NCBI RefSeq assembly: GCF_000688475.1
Contig: NZ_JIAN01000005.1
Coordinates: forward strand, 1,612,001 to 1,676,000
Reading direction: 5' to 3'
Source: Cellulomonas sp. URHE0023
GTDB lineage: Bacteria; Actinomycetota; Actinomycetes; Actinomycetales; Cellulomonadaceae
Length of the DNA stretch: 64,000 bases
Shown: piece by piece, positions 37,363-45,074 of the stretch
How the letters are laid out: the number at the start of each line of letters is the position of its first letter
Numbering within the stretch: position 1 is the stretch's first letter
Made by a program: the position numbers and the translations under genes
The notes under the pieces: model-generated
Seen by the model: the letters and a program-made list of their open reading frames with translations, nothing else
Database searches by the model: none
What the model was told of the DNA's origin: nothing

Positions 37363-38416
37363 GGTCCTTGCTCGGTTGCACTCGCTTCGGCTCGCCCGGC
37401 ATCTTCGGGTACTCCGGCGGGTAAGGCAGGTCGCCCAGGCCGTCCTCGGCCTCCTGCCGGTCTGCGAGCTCGAGCAGCGTCTCGATCGAGTACCTCGGGG
37501 CCGCGCGGGCGACGAGCGGCGCGAAGAGGTCTCCCACCTCGGCGAACCGCGCCGGCATCGTGGTGACGGTGAAGTCGTCGGGCGCGACGTCGCCGACCTC
37601 GTCCCAGCGCAAGGGCGCCGAGACGGTGGCGCGCGGGTTGGTGCGGATCGAGTACGCGGACGCGATCGTGCGGTCACGGGCCATCTGGTTGTAGTCGATG
37701 AAGATCTTCTGCCCGCGCTCCTCCTTCCACCACTTCATCGTGACGTCGGACGGCATGCGCCGCTCGAGCTCACGGCCGAAGGCGATGGTGGCTCGGCGGG
37801 CCTCGACGAACGACCAGCGCGGCTCGATGGGCACGAAGACGTGGATCCCGCGACCGCCCGACGTCTTGGGCGTCCCTTCCATGCCGTACTCCTGCAGGAG
37901 CTCACGGACACGCGGTGCCACCCTGGCCGCGTCGGTGAAGTCGGTGCCTGGCTGCGGGTCGAGGTCGATACGGATCTGGTCGGGGGAGTCGACGTCGTCG
38001 CCGAGCACCGGCCACGGGTGGAACGTCAGGGTGCCGAGGTTGGCGGCCCACGCGACCACGGCCAGCTCGCTCGGCGCGACCTCGTCGGCCGTGCGCCCGC
38101 TGGGGAACGCGATCCGAGCGGTCTTCACGTACTCCGGTGCGCCCTGTGGGACGCGCTTCTGGTAGAACGCGTCGCCCGTCGAGTCCATCCGGGTGGCCAG
38201 CTTGGCGCCCTCGAACACGCCCTTGGGCCAGCGCTCCAGGGTGGTCGGCCGATCGAGCAGCGCCCCGAGGATGCCGTCCCCTACCGAGACGAAGTACTGC
38301 ACCACGTCGAGCTTGGTCAGCCCGCGCTCGGGGAAGTAGACCTTGTCCGGGCTGCTGACGCGCACCGTACGGCCGTTCACCTCGAGCTCGACCGCAGGAA
38401 CCTTCGACGGGGGCAT
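37340..38416 (-). CDS. Stand-alone LigD-type polymerase/primase domain
   Basis: 358 residues of the archaeo-eukaryotic primase-like PolDom found in bacterial non-homologous end joining. Core motifs are RIDLDPQPG (metal-binding Asp pair), TSGGRGIHVFVPI and DYNQMARDRTIAS. Neither ligase nor phosphoesterase domain is attached, and no Ku or ligase gene is in the window, so it belongs with separate PrimPol-type proteins known in mycobacteria. ATG 38416 is preferred because TAGGTT ends seven bases before it; a TTG at 38425 would overlap that box. Confidence 0.9.
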   Translation of the reverse strand: MPPSKVPAVELEVNGRTVRVSSPDKVYFPERGLTKLDVVQYFVSVGDGILGALLDRPTTLERWPKGVFEGAKLATRMDSTGDAFYQKRVPQGAPEYVKTARIAFPSGRTADEVAPSELAVVAWAANLGTLTFHPWPVLGDDVDSPDQIRIDLDPQPGTDFTDAARVAPRVRELLQEYGMEGTPKTSGGRGIHVFVPIEPRWSFVEARRATIAFGRELERRMPSDVTMKWWKEERGQKIFIDYNQMARDRTIASAYSIRTNPRATVSAPLRWDEVGDVAPDDFTVTTMPARFAEVGDLFAPLVARAAPRYSIETLLELADRQEAEDGLGDLPYPPEYPKMPGEPKRVQPSKDRDRPRDV

Positions 38417-38423
38417 GCTGCTC

Positions 38424-38429
38424 AACCTA
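38424..38429 (-). promoter_or_regulatory. -10 box of a leaderless promoter (LigD-type gene)
   Basis: On the minus strand TAGGTT, seven bases, then ATG 38416. Confidence 0.6.
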
Positions 38430-38497
38430 GGGCGTGGGTCCGACAGCCGCCCACGTATTCGACGCGCTCAGCGGGGTGGGCCGAGCGGCCCAGCCGG

Positions 38498-41410
38498 TCA
38501 GCCGACACCGATCAGGCCCCGCTGGTGCGCCACCGAGACGGCCTCGGCCCGACCCGAGACCCCGAGCTTGGCCAGCAGGTTCGAGATGTGCACGGAGACG
38601 GTCTTTCCCGAGATGTACAGCTTCTCGCCGATCTGCCGGTTGGACAGCCCTTGCGCCACGAGTGCGAGCACTTCGGCCTCCCGCGCGGTCAGCACGTCGG
38701 CCCCCGTGGTGCGGACGCCCGGCAGGTCCAGCCGACCGCGTCGCGCGAGCCCGCGCACCGCCGTGGCCAGCGGGACGGCCCCCATCGCGTCCGCCTCGCG
38801 GAGCGCGTTCCCCGCCTCGACGAGGGCTCCGTCGCGGTCACCCGTCTCGAGCAGCGCCTCGGCGAGCCGGAACCGGCTGCGGGCCAGCTCGTACCGGTAG
38901 CCGTAGTCGAACTCGACGATCGCCTCGCGCCAGAGCGCCGGGTCGTTGGTGCCGACGAGCCGCGAGTGCTCGGCGTGCACCCGGGCGAGCCACGCACGGC
39001 CCTCCGGGCCCATGCGGCCACCGCGGGGCCGGCCACGCTCGGCGGTCTCGACCGCCCGGGACAGCAGACGGCTCCCGGTGGCCAGCGCCCCGGACACGTC
39101 CTTGCCCAGCAACCGGTCCTGCTGGGCCTGGTCGGCCAGCGCGGCCAGCGCCAGCGCGACGAGCCAGATGCCGCCGAGGAAGTAGTCCGACCACGCACGC
39201 CACAGGTACTCCAGCAGGCGCACCGCGAGATCGAGGGCGCCCTGGAGGTCGCCCCGCCAGGTCAGCGCGTCCACCGTGCACCCGCCCGCGACCAGCGCGA
39301 TGAACCCGTCGCGGTTCCACACCTGCTCCAGTGCGAGGCCCCGCTCGACGGCGTCCGAGTCGCCTCGCGCGACCGCTGCGTACAGCGCCTGGGACTTGAG
39401 GATGTCCGCGAGCTCGTCGGGGATCCCGCCCAGCCCTGCAGGGCTCAGGTCCCCGGACACGTACCGGATCAGGTTGACGAACATGTGCAGCTCGAGGCCG
39501 TAGGCGCTCCACGTCATGCCGAGGGCACCGGCGCGCTGCACACCCTCGGCCGCCTGGGCGGCGGCCCCGGGCAGGTCACCCGCGTAGTACCGGTTGGACG
39601 TGAGGTTGTAGAGCGTCCGCAGCTCGGTGGCGTAGTCGCACGCCTCCCGCGCCCGGGTCAGCGCGGTGTCGAGCAGCTCGGCCGCGCGGTCCGCGTCGTC
39701 GACCACGAGCACCGCGAGCGAGGTGAGTGCGTCGCTCTCGGCGTCGGCCGCACCTGCCGCACGAGCCACCTCGACGGCCTCCTGGGCCGCGGCCAGAGCC
39801 TGCTCGTCGAGGTCGGCGTTCATGGAGGCTCGGGCGTAGGCGGCAAGCGCCCAGGCGCGTGCTGAGGTGTTGCCGGTCGGGAGCGCCTCCAGTGCCAGCG
39901 ACGCCTCGCGCAGCGAGGCGGGGATGTCATCCGTCTCGAGCAGGTGGCGCGAGAGCACGGTGCGGAGCATGGCCTGACGCTCGATGTCCGAGGCGGTCTC
40001 CTCTACCGCCGCGCGCGTCAGCTGGGCCGCGCGGTCCACCTGCCCGGCCCGGCTCGCAGCCGCCGCGGCCGCGCTCAGGGCGTCTGGATGGTCGTGGTCC
40101 AGGCCCGCCGTGACCTCGGGAACCGCGGCCCACAGGCGCAGCACGACCTCGAGGTGGCGCACCTCCTCAGCCGGCGCGAGCACCTCGCGCGCCTGGTGCG
40201 CGGCCTCCAGCGACGCGAGCAGGGCGGTGGGCAGGTCCGGGGCCCGCAGCGCGTGCGAGGCGAGCTGCGACCACGGTCCGAGCGTGCGGTCGTCGCGCAG
40301 CACCTGCAGGTAGGTGCGGTGCAGCGCCGACTGCTCGCCGGGCAGCAGGTCGGCGTAGACGGCCTCCGCGAGCAGCGCGTGCCGGAAGGCGATCCGCTCG
40401 TCCTCGCCGCCCAGGACGTGGTGGGCGACCGCTTCGCGCAGGGCGGCGTCGAAGGCGCCGGGCGCCGAGAGCAGCGGGTCGGCGTCTGCGGCCACGACGG
40501 CTCGCAGCAGCGGCTCGGAGACGCGTCGGCCCGCCGCGGACGCGATCCGGGCGAGGCGCTGAACGGACGGGTCGAGCTGTTCCAGCCGCGACCGCAGGAC
40601 GTCCGCGAGCGACCACGGCAGCTCGTCCGCCTCGGCCCCCGCCTCGAGCAGCTCCTCCGCGAAGTAGGCGTTGCCCTCGGAACGGTCGATGACGCGCCGC
40701 AGCGTGCGCTCCTCCAGCGGAGCACCGGCGAGCACGGTCGTGAACTCACGCACCTCGTCGTCCGTGAACGGCGCCAGGTCGAGCCGCTCGACCCGCGGGT
40801 GCCGGGCCAGCTCCGCCGCTACCGGACGCCAGGGGTGCCTGCGGTGGAGGTCGTCCGTGCGGTAGCTGGCGACGACCACCAGGTGCTGGTCGCGCAGCCG
40901 CGAGATGAGGAAGCGCAGGACGTCGCGGCTGGATGCGTCGGCCCAGTGCAGGTCCTCCAGGACGAGCAGCAGGGGATGCTCCGGCACGCCGACAGCGCCG
41001 AGCGCCTCGACCAGGCCGTCGAACAGCTGCAACCGGCTCGACTGGTCGTCAGGGGGTCCGGCGGCGCTCGTCGGACCGGGGAGCAGGCGGGCCAGGGCGG
41101 GGCGGTCGGCGACGACCGCGTCCACCGCCTCAGGATCGAGGGCCCGCAGCTGGGCGAGCGCCTCCGCGAACGGCAGGTACGGCAGCCCGATCTCGCCCAG
41201 GTCCACGCAGTGCGCAACCACGACCCGTGCGCCCGAAGCCTCCGCGAGCTCTGCCACGTGCCGCAGCAGGCGGGTCTTCCCGACGCCCGCGTCCGCCGCG
41301 ATGAGGACCGCGGTCGGCTGACCGGCATCGGCGCGCCGCAGGGCCTGCGTGAGCTGGGCGACCTGCGGCGCGCGTGCCACGAACGGGGTGCTCATCGAGC
41401 CACGTGCCAT
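38498..41410 (-). CDS. LAL-type LuxR-family transcriptional regulator
   Basis: About 970 residues. The N-terminal AAA/STAND domain has Walker A ADAGVGKT (residues 39-46) and Walker B LLLVLEDLHWAD. A long middle of tetratricopeptide-like helices follows. The last 65 residues are a LuxR HTH: LTAREAEVLALVAQGLSNRQIGEK, cut here at its first half, then ISGKTVSVHISNLL. Such large regulators are usually ATP-dependent activators of pathway genes. The start overlaps a 68-residue ORF upstream. The repeat array at 41729-41763 is a candidate binding site. Confidence 0.9.
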   Translation of the reverse strand: MARGSMSTPFVARAPQVAQLTQALRRADAGQPTAVLIAADAGVGKTRLLRHVAELAEASGARVVVAHCVDLGEIGLPYLPFAEALAQLRALDPEAVDAVVADRPALARLLPGPTSAAGPPDDQSSRLQLFDGLVEALGAVGVPEHPLLLVLEDLHWADASSRDVLRFLISRLRDQHLVVVASYRTDDLHRRHPWRPVAAELARHPRVERLDLAPFTDDEVREFTTVLAGAPLEERTLRRVIDRSEGNAYFAEELLEAGAEADELPWSLADVLRSRLEQLDPSVQRLARIASAAGRRVSEPLLRAVVAADADPLLSAPGAFDAALREAVAHHVLGGEDERIAFRHALLAEAVYADLLPGEQSALHRTYLQVLRDDRTLGPWSQLASHALRAPDLPTALLASLEAAHQAREVLAPAEEVRHLEVVLRLWAAVPEVTAGLDHDHPDALSAAAAAASRAGQVDRAAQLTRAAVEETASDIERQAMLRTVLSRHLLETDDIPASLREASLALEALPTGNTSARAWALAAYARASMNADLDEQALAAAQEAVEVARAAGAADAESDALTSLAVLVVDDADRAAELLDTALTRAREACDYATELRTLYNLTSNRYYAGDLPGAAAQAAEGVQRAGALGMTWSAYGLELHMFVNLIRYVSGDLSPAGLGGIPDELADILKSQALYAAVARGDSDAVERGLALEQVWNRDGFIALVAGGCTVDALTWRGDLQGALDLAVRLLEYLWRAWSDYFLGGIWLVALALAALADQAQQDRLLGKDVSGALATGSRLLSRAVETAERGRPRGGRMGPEGRAWLARVHAEHSRLVGTNDPALWREAIVEFDYGYRYELARSRFRLAEALLETGDRDGALVEAGNALREADAMGAVPLATAVRGLARRGRLDLPGVRTTGADVLTAREAEVLALVAQGLSNRQIGEKLYISGKTVSVHISNLLAKLGVSGRAEAVSVAHQRGLIGVG

Positions 41411-41598
41411 GCTCCTGATCCTCGCAGCAGCCACCCACGCGCCGCACTGATCCGAGGGTGCGCAGATCGCGCAGGACGAAGCGACCCGTCGACCCGGGAG
41501 ACCTCGTCCGGTCGCGCAGGGCGTCGGAGCGCGGTCGACATCCGGTCACGGCGGTACGCAAGCTCGCCGTCGAGGGCGGTTCCCCAGAATTCAGCCAT
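41392..41598 (-). CDS. Hypothetical 68-residue protein before the LAL regulator
   Basis: Short ORF with a strong Shine-Dalgarno sequence (GAGGAGGAAG, six bases before the ATG). It begins MAEFWGTALDGELAYRRDRM and becomes Arg-rich. Its stop (41392) lies 18 bases past the LAL start, so the two are probably translationally coupled. The first third looks protein-like; the Arg-rich rest could be drifted sequence. No family recognised. Confidence 0.5.
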   Translation of the reverse strand: MAEFWGTALDGELAYRRDRMSTALRRPARPDEVSRVDGSLRPARSAHPRISAARGWLLRGSGAWHVAR

Positions 41599-41728
41599 GG
41601 TCTTCCTCCTCGGTACCCGCCGGGAAGTTCCCGACGTCGTGATGACAACCACGACTTTCGTCGTGAGGGGTGGGGTGCCGGATCGGTCGGTCGACGGGTC
41701 CTGGGGCACGACGTCGCCTGGATCTGGT

Positions 41729-41763
41729 CTGAGGTGCGTCTGAGGTGCCCTGAGGTACCTCAG
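41729..41763. promoter_or_regulatory. Phased repeat array ending in a 14-bp palindrome
   Basis: CTGAGGT occurs at 41729, 41740 and 41750, steps of 11 and 10 bp, all on one face of the helix. The last copy is the left half of the perfect palindrome CTGAGGTACCTCAG (41750-41763). It lies 20-55 bases before the VOC start and 130-200 before the divergent small ORF and LAL gene. Confidence 0.6.
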
Positions 41764-41782
41764 ACAGGGCCACCATGGGGTC

Positions 41783-42148
41783 ATGGATCTTGTGCAGGTC
41801 GCCCAGCGTGCGACCGACCTGGACCGGGCGGCCGCGTTCTACGCCGACCTCCTCGGGGCGCCACCGACGGCACGGTTCGACCCGCCGGGGCTCCTGTTCT
41901 TCGACCTCGACGGCGTCCGACTGCTGCTCGACGTCAACGCGCCGAGCGCGTTGCTCTACCTACGGGTGGCCGACATCGACGCCACGGTCGGGCGACTGCG
42001 CGCGGCGGGGGTCGTCGTCGAGTCCGAGCCGCACGCGATCTTCCGCCACGACGACGACACGCTCGGGCCCGCGGGGACCGACGAGCTGCAGGCGTTCGTG
42101 CGCGACTCGGAGGGCAACCTGCTGGGGCTGGTGAGCCACCGGTCGTGA
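41783..42148 (+). CDS. VOC (glyoxalase/dioxygenase-like) protein
   Basis: 121 residues, one or two beta-alpha-beta-beta-beta units of the vicinal oxygen chelate fold: VAQRATDLDRAAAFYADLLG, then LFFDLDGVRLLL, YLRVADIDATVGRLRAAGV, and DSEGNLLGL at the end, which carries the late metal-type Glu. The first His of glyoxalase I is replaced by Gln (VQVAQRA), so metal binding is uncertain. Small VOC proteins often bind antibiotics or toxic metabolites. The repeat array lies directly upstream. Confidence 0.85.
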   Translation: MDLVQVAQRATDLDRAAAFYADLLGAPPTARFDPPGLLFFDLDGVRLLLDVNAPSALLYLRVADIDATVGRLRAAGVVVESEPHAIFRHDDDTLGPAGTDELQAFVRDSEGNLLGLVSHRS

Positions 42149-42259
42149 GCCGGGACCGAGCCCCAGGCAGCGCTCGTGAAGCGGTTGAGCGGGTGCGCTT
42201 CACCCGGACGCGTCACGGCACCCCGGGCGCGAGACCCCGGACTCAGGCACCCTAGACGG

Positions 42260-42700
42260 GTGGGCGACGTCAGGGACCTCCGCAGCGCAGCGAGCGCGCG
42301 GCGACGAGACGCGCACGTGGTGGACGCAGAGCTCGTCGTCGAGGCGGAGCGATCCGCACCACGTGCCGCGCGGCACTGGGTCATGCGCGCCGTGGCCGAC
42401 GCAGGCATCGGCGGCTCGACCAACCAGGTCGTCGAGCTGCTCACGGGTGAGCTCGTCGCCAACGCGGTCGTGCACGGCCCTCCGGACCGTGCCGTGACGG
42501 TGCGCGTACGGATCGACGGCTTGGCGGTCCGCGTCCTGGTCAGCGACGCCGGCGGCGGTGTCCCGGTGGTCGAGCACCCCGAGCCGACGGCCCCCAGCGG
42601 TCGTGGTCTCGCGCTCGTGGAGGCGCTCTCGTCGGACTGGGGCACCGTGAGCAGAGCGGACGGCAAGACCGTCTGGTTCGAGGTCGTAGCGGACGACTGA
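42260..42700 (+). CDS. RsbW-like ATP-binding anti-sigma kinase domain
   Basis: About 146 residues, GHKL ATPase fold. N box ELVANAVVHG, G1 box VSDAGGGVP and G2 box GRGLALVEAL are all present. Such proteins bind sigma factors or phosphorylate STAS antagonists; no sigma or antagonist gene is adjacent, the nearest STAS-like gene being at 8786. The GTG at 42260 has a CACCCT box six bases upstream (42248-42253); a GTG at 42317 is the main alternative. Confidence 0.85.
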   Translation: MGDVRDLRSAASARRRDAHVVDAELVVEAERSAPRAARHWVMRAVADAGIGGSTNQVVELLTGELVANAVVHGPPDRAVTVRVRIDGLAVRVLVSDAGGGVPVVEHPEPTAPSGRGLALVEALSSDWGTVSRADGKTVWFEVVADD

Positions 42701-42832
42701 GGCCCCTTCGGTGCGGCACGATCGTGAACCCGACGAATCGGATGCGCCCTGGCCTGCGGTTCGACGGTGCACGCAACGCCGACGCGGCGTAGTTTCGGGG
42801 ACGGATCACCGCCGACGAGGGGCATCATCACT

Positions 42833-44263
42833 ATGAGCGACGAGGGCCAGAAGGGGTCGACGGCGACCCGTCTGCCCGAGATCAACGCCGAGGTCCGCGA
42901 GGACGGTACGGGCGAGATCTCGATCGACGGGGTCGTCGAGCGTGTCACCAAGGCCAACCTGGCCGAGGCTGGCGCCGCGATCACCGCCCGGATCGCCGAG
43001 CTGGCCGTGTCGGTGGGGCAGCCCGTGCCGGTGCAGGTGCGCGACCCCGAAGGGCTCTGGTCGCTGATGATCCACCCCGACGGCGTCGTCGACGAGGCAC
43101 CCGCGGCTCCGTCGGACGCGGCAAGCGCGACGGGCGGCACGCCCGCCGTGCCGACCGCCGTGAGCGAGAAGGACTCCGTCGCCGCGGTCGCCGGCCTGCC
43201 CGTGCCCCCGCCGCCCGTCGAGGCCCCTGCCGCGTCCGCAGCACGCGGGCCGGCGGCCAAACGTGCCGACGTGCCGACCACCCCGGCACCAGCACCGGCA
43301 CCGGCGCCCACGGCTCCCAGCGGACCGCTCCCGACGCTCGACGACCTGCTCGCCGCCCGGCACCCCATCGAGACGGGCGGCCCCGCGGAGCACGGCTGGC
43401 GGCGCGGTGTGCGACGCGTGACGTTCGGGGCGGTCAAGCCTGGTCCCGGCAAGGTCGAGAGGCGTCGTCGGGCGGCGTCCGCGTCGGTCCGGCGGACGTT
43501 CGAGGGGCCCAGGACGATCGTCGTCGTGAACCCCAAGGGCGGCGCGCACAAGACCACCGCGACGATGCTCCTGGCCGCGACGTTCGGCCTGCAGCGCGGC
43601 GGGTACACGCTCGCGTGGGACAACAACGAGACGCGCGGGACGCTCGGCTGGCGGTCGTCGCACGCCGACCACACGCGCACCGCGGTCGACCTGCTGGAGG
43701 CGCTGCCGCGACTCTCGGCGCAGGGCACCGTGCGGATCGGGGACCTGGACGGGTTCGTCCGCAGCCAGCACAACGAGCAGTTCGACGTGCTCGCGTCCGA
43801 CGAGAACTCGGCGTCGGCCTCCTCGGTGGATGCCAAGTCGTTCACGGACCTGCACCAGGTCCTGTCGAGGTTCTACCGGGTCATCCTGATCGACACGGGC
43901 AACAACATGCGCGCCTCGAACTGGCAGGCCGCGGTCGACGCCGCCGACCAGATCGTCGTCGTGTCCACCATCCGTGAGGACACCGCCCAGTCCGCCGCAT
44001 GGGCCCTGGACGCGCTCCGCTCGAGCGGGCACGAGGAGGCCGTCCGCCGCGCCGTCACGGTGCTGTCCGCGCCCGAGCCCAGGGTCGACAAGGACCTCCA
44101 CAAGCGGCTCCGTGCCCACTTCGGTGCGCTGACGCGGACCGTCGTCGACGTCCCGCACGACCGGGCTCTGGTAGCCGGAGGACCGATCGACTACGAGGCG
44201 CTGGAGCAGCGGACCCGTGACGCCTGGTTGCACGTGACCTCGGTCGTCGCCGACGGGCTCTGA
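42833..44263 (+). CDS. MinD/ParA-like ATPase of the type VII secretion kind
   Basis: 476 residues. A small N-terminal domain (GTGEISIDGVVERVTKANLA ... SLMIHPDGVV) is followed by a ~100-residue Ala/Pro-rich linker and the MinD domain. The deviant Walker A is NPKGGAHKTT (residues 233-242), and VILIDTGNNMR is Walker B. The layout resembles ATPases in actinobacterial ESX/type VII clusters, but no EccB-E or WXG100 gene is in the window, so it is an orphan or serves another membrane system. GAGGGG lies ten bases before the ATG. Confidence 0.85.
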   Translation: MSDEGQKGSTATRLPEINAEVREDGTGEISIDGVVERVTKANLAEAGAAITARIAELAVSVGQPVPVQVRDPEGLWSLMIHPDGVVDEAPAAPSDAASATGGTPAVPTAVSEKDSVAAVAGLPVPPPPVEAPAASAARGPAAKRADVPTTPAPAPAPAPTAPSGPLPTLDDLLAARHPIETGGPAEHGWRRGVRRVTFGAVKPGPGKVERRRRAASASVRRTFEGPRTIVVVNPKGGAHKTTATMLLAATFGLQRGGYTLAWDNNETRGTLGWRSSHADHTRTAVDLLEALPRLSAQGTVRIGDLDGFVRSQHNEQFDVLASDENSASASSVDAKSFTDLHQVLSRFYRVILIDTGNNMRASNWQAAVDAADQIVVVSTIREDTAQSAAWALDALRSSGHEEAVRRAVTVLSAPEPRVDKDLHKRLRAHFGALTRTVVDVPHDRALVAGGPIDYEALEQRTRDAWLHVTSVVADGL

Positions 44264-44266
44264 CGG

Positions 44267-44311
44267 AGGCCGTTCCAGCTCGTCGGCCTCAGGCCGTTCC
44301 AGCTCGTCGGC
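44267..44311 (+). repeat. Direct repeat of 21 bp
   Basis: AGGCCGTTCCAGCTCGTCGGC occurs at 44267-44287 and 44291-44311, separated by CTC. It lies in the gap between the MinD-like and sigma-factor genes, three bases after the former's stop. Confidence 0.85.
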
Positions 44312-44381
44312 GAGCGCGTGCAAGATCACGCGTGCTCGGGACAGAGGGGAGATGTAGGCCATCGTCGACCCTGGGAGCACA

Positions 44382-44996
44382 GTGCCACCGCACAGCACGT
44401 CCACGTCCGAGGACGCGAACACGAACGCGCGTGGCGACGCCGTGCCCGGTGACGAACCGGACGACGGGCCCAGGCTCGTCGCCCGGACTCGTGCCGCTGA
44501 CGCCGTGCCGCACGACGCGCCCTGGTTCGAGGCGCTCGTGGGGGAGCACGCGGCCGCCGTGCACCGGTTCCTCGCCCGCCGCACGGGCCGGGACGAGGCC
44601 GACGACCTCGCGGCCGACGTGCTGACGACGGCGTGGCGCCGGCGTGACGACATCCCGGACGGTGGCGAGCTGCCGTGGCTGTACCGGACGGCCGGCTTCG
44701 TCCTCGCGAACCACCGGCGCAAGGGCCGTCCGGTGCCGGTCGAGGAGGTCCCGGACGAGGTCGGCCCACTGGGCTCGGGCGACCCGGCGGCACTCTTCAT
44801 CCAGGACGAGCAGGTGCGCACGGTGCTCGGCGCGCTGGCCGCGCGCGACCGGCAGATCCTGCTGCTCAACGCCTGGGAAGGGCTGGTCGGCGACGGGCTC
44901 GCCGCGGTTCTGGGCGTCTCCCGGGGAGGCGCCGACGCTGCCCTGAGCCGCGCCCGCTCCCGTCTGCGCGAGGCCTGGGCCGCGGCCGACGACTGA
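44382..44996 (+). CDS. ECF-type RNA polymerase sigma factor
   Basis: 204 residues. Region 2 (FEALVGEHAAAVHRFLARR ... DEADDLAADVLTTAWRR) and region 4 (LGALAARDRQILLLNAWEGL ... LAAVLGVSRGGADAALSRARSRL) are clear, with no region 3, as in ECF sigma factors. An acidic, variable ~45-residue N-terminus precedes region 2; GGGAG before the GTG supports this start, but a later one is possible. The next gene encodes the probable anti-sigma factor 78 bases downstream. Confidence 0.92.
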   Translation: MPPHSTSTSEDANTNARGDAVPGDEPDDGPRLVARTRAADAVPHDAPWFEALVGEHAAAVHRFLARRTGRDEADDLAADVLTTAWRRRDDIPDGGELPWLYRTAGFVLANHRRKGRPVPVEEVPDEVGPLGSGDPAALFIQDEQVRTVLGALAARDRQILLLNAWEGLVGDGLAAVLGVSRGGADAALSRARSRLREAWAAADD

Positions 44997-45074
44997 CCGC
45001 TGCGGGCCCGCTGCAAGGTCAGGGCTCGCCGCGACACATACGGGGCAGACGACCACCCGCACAGGAGGCGCACG

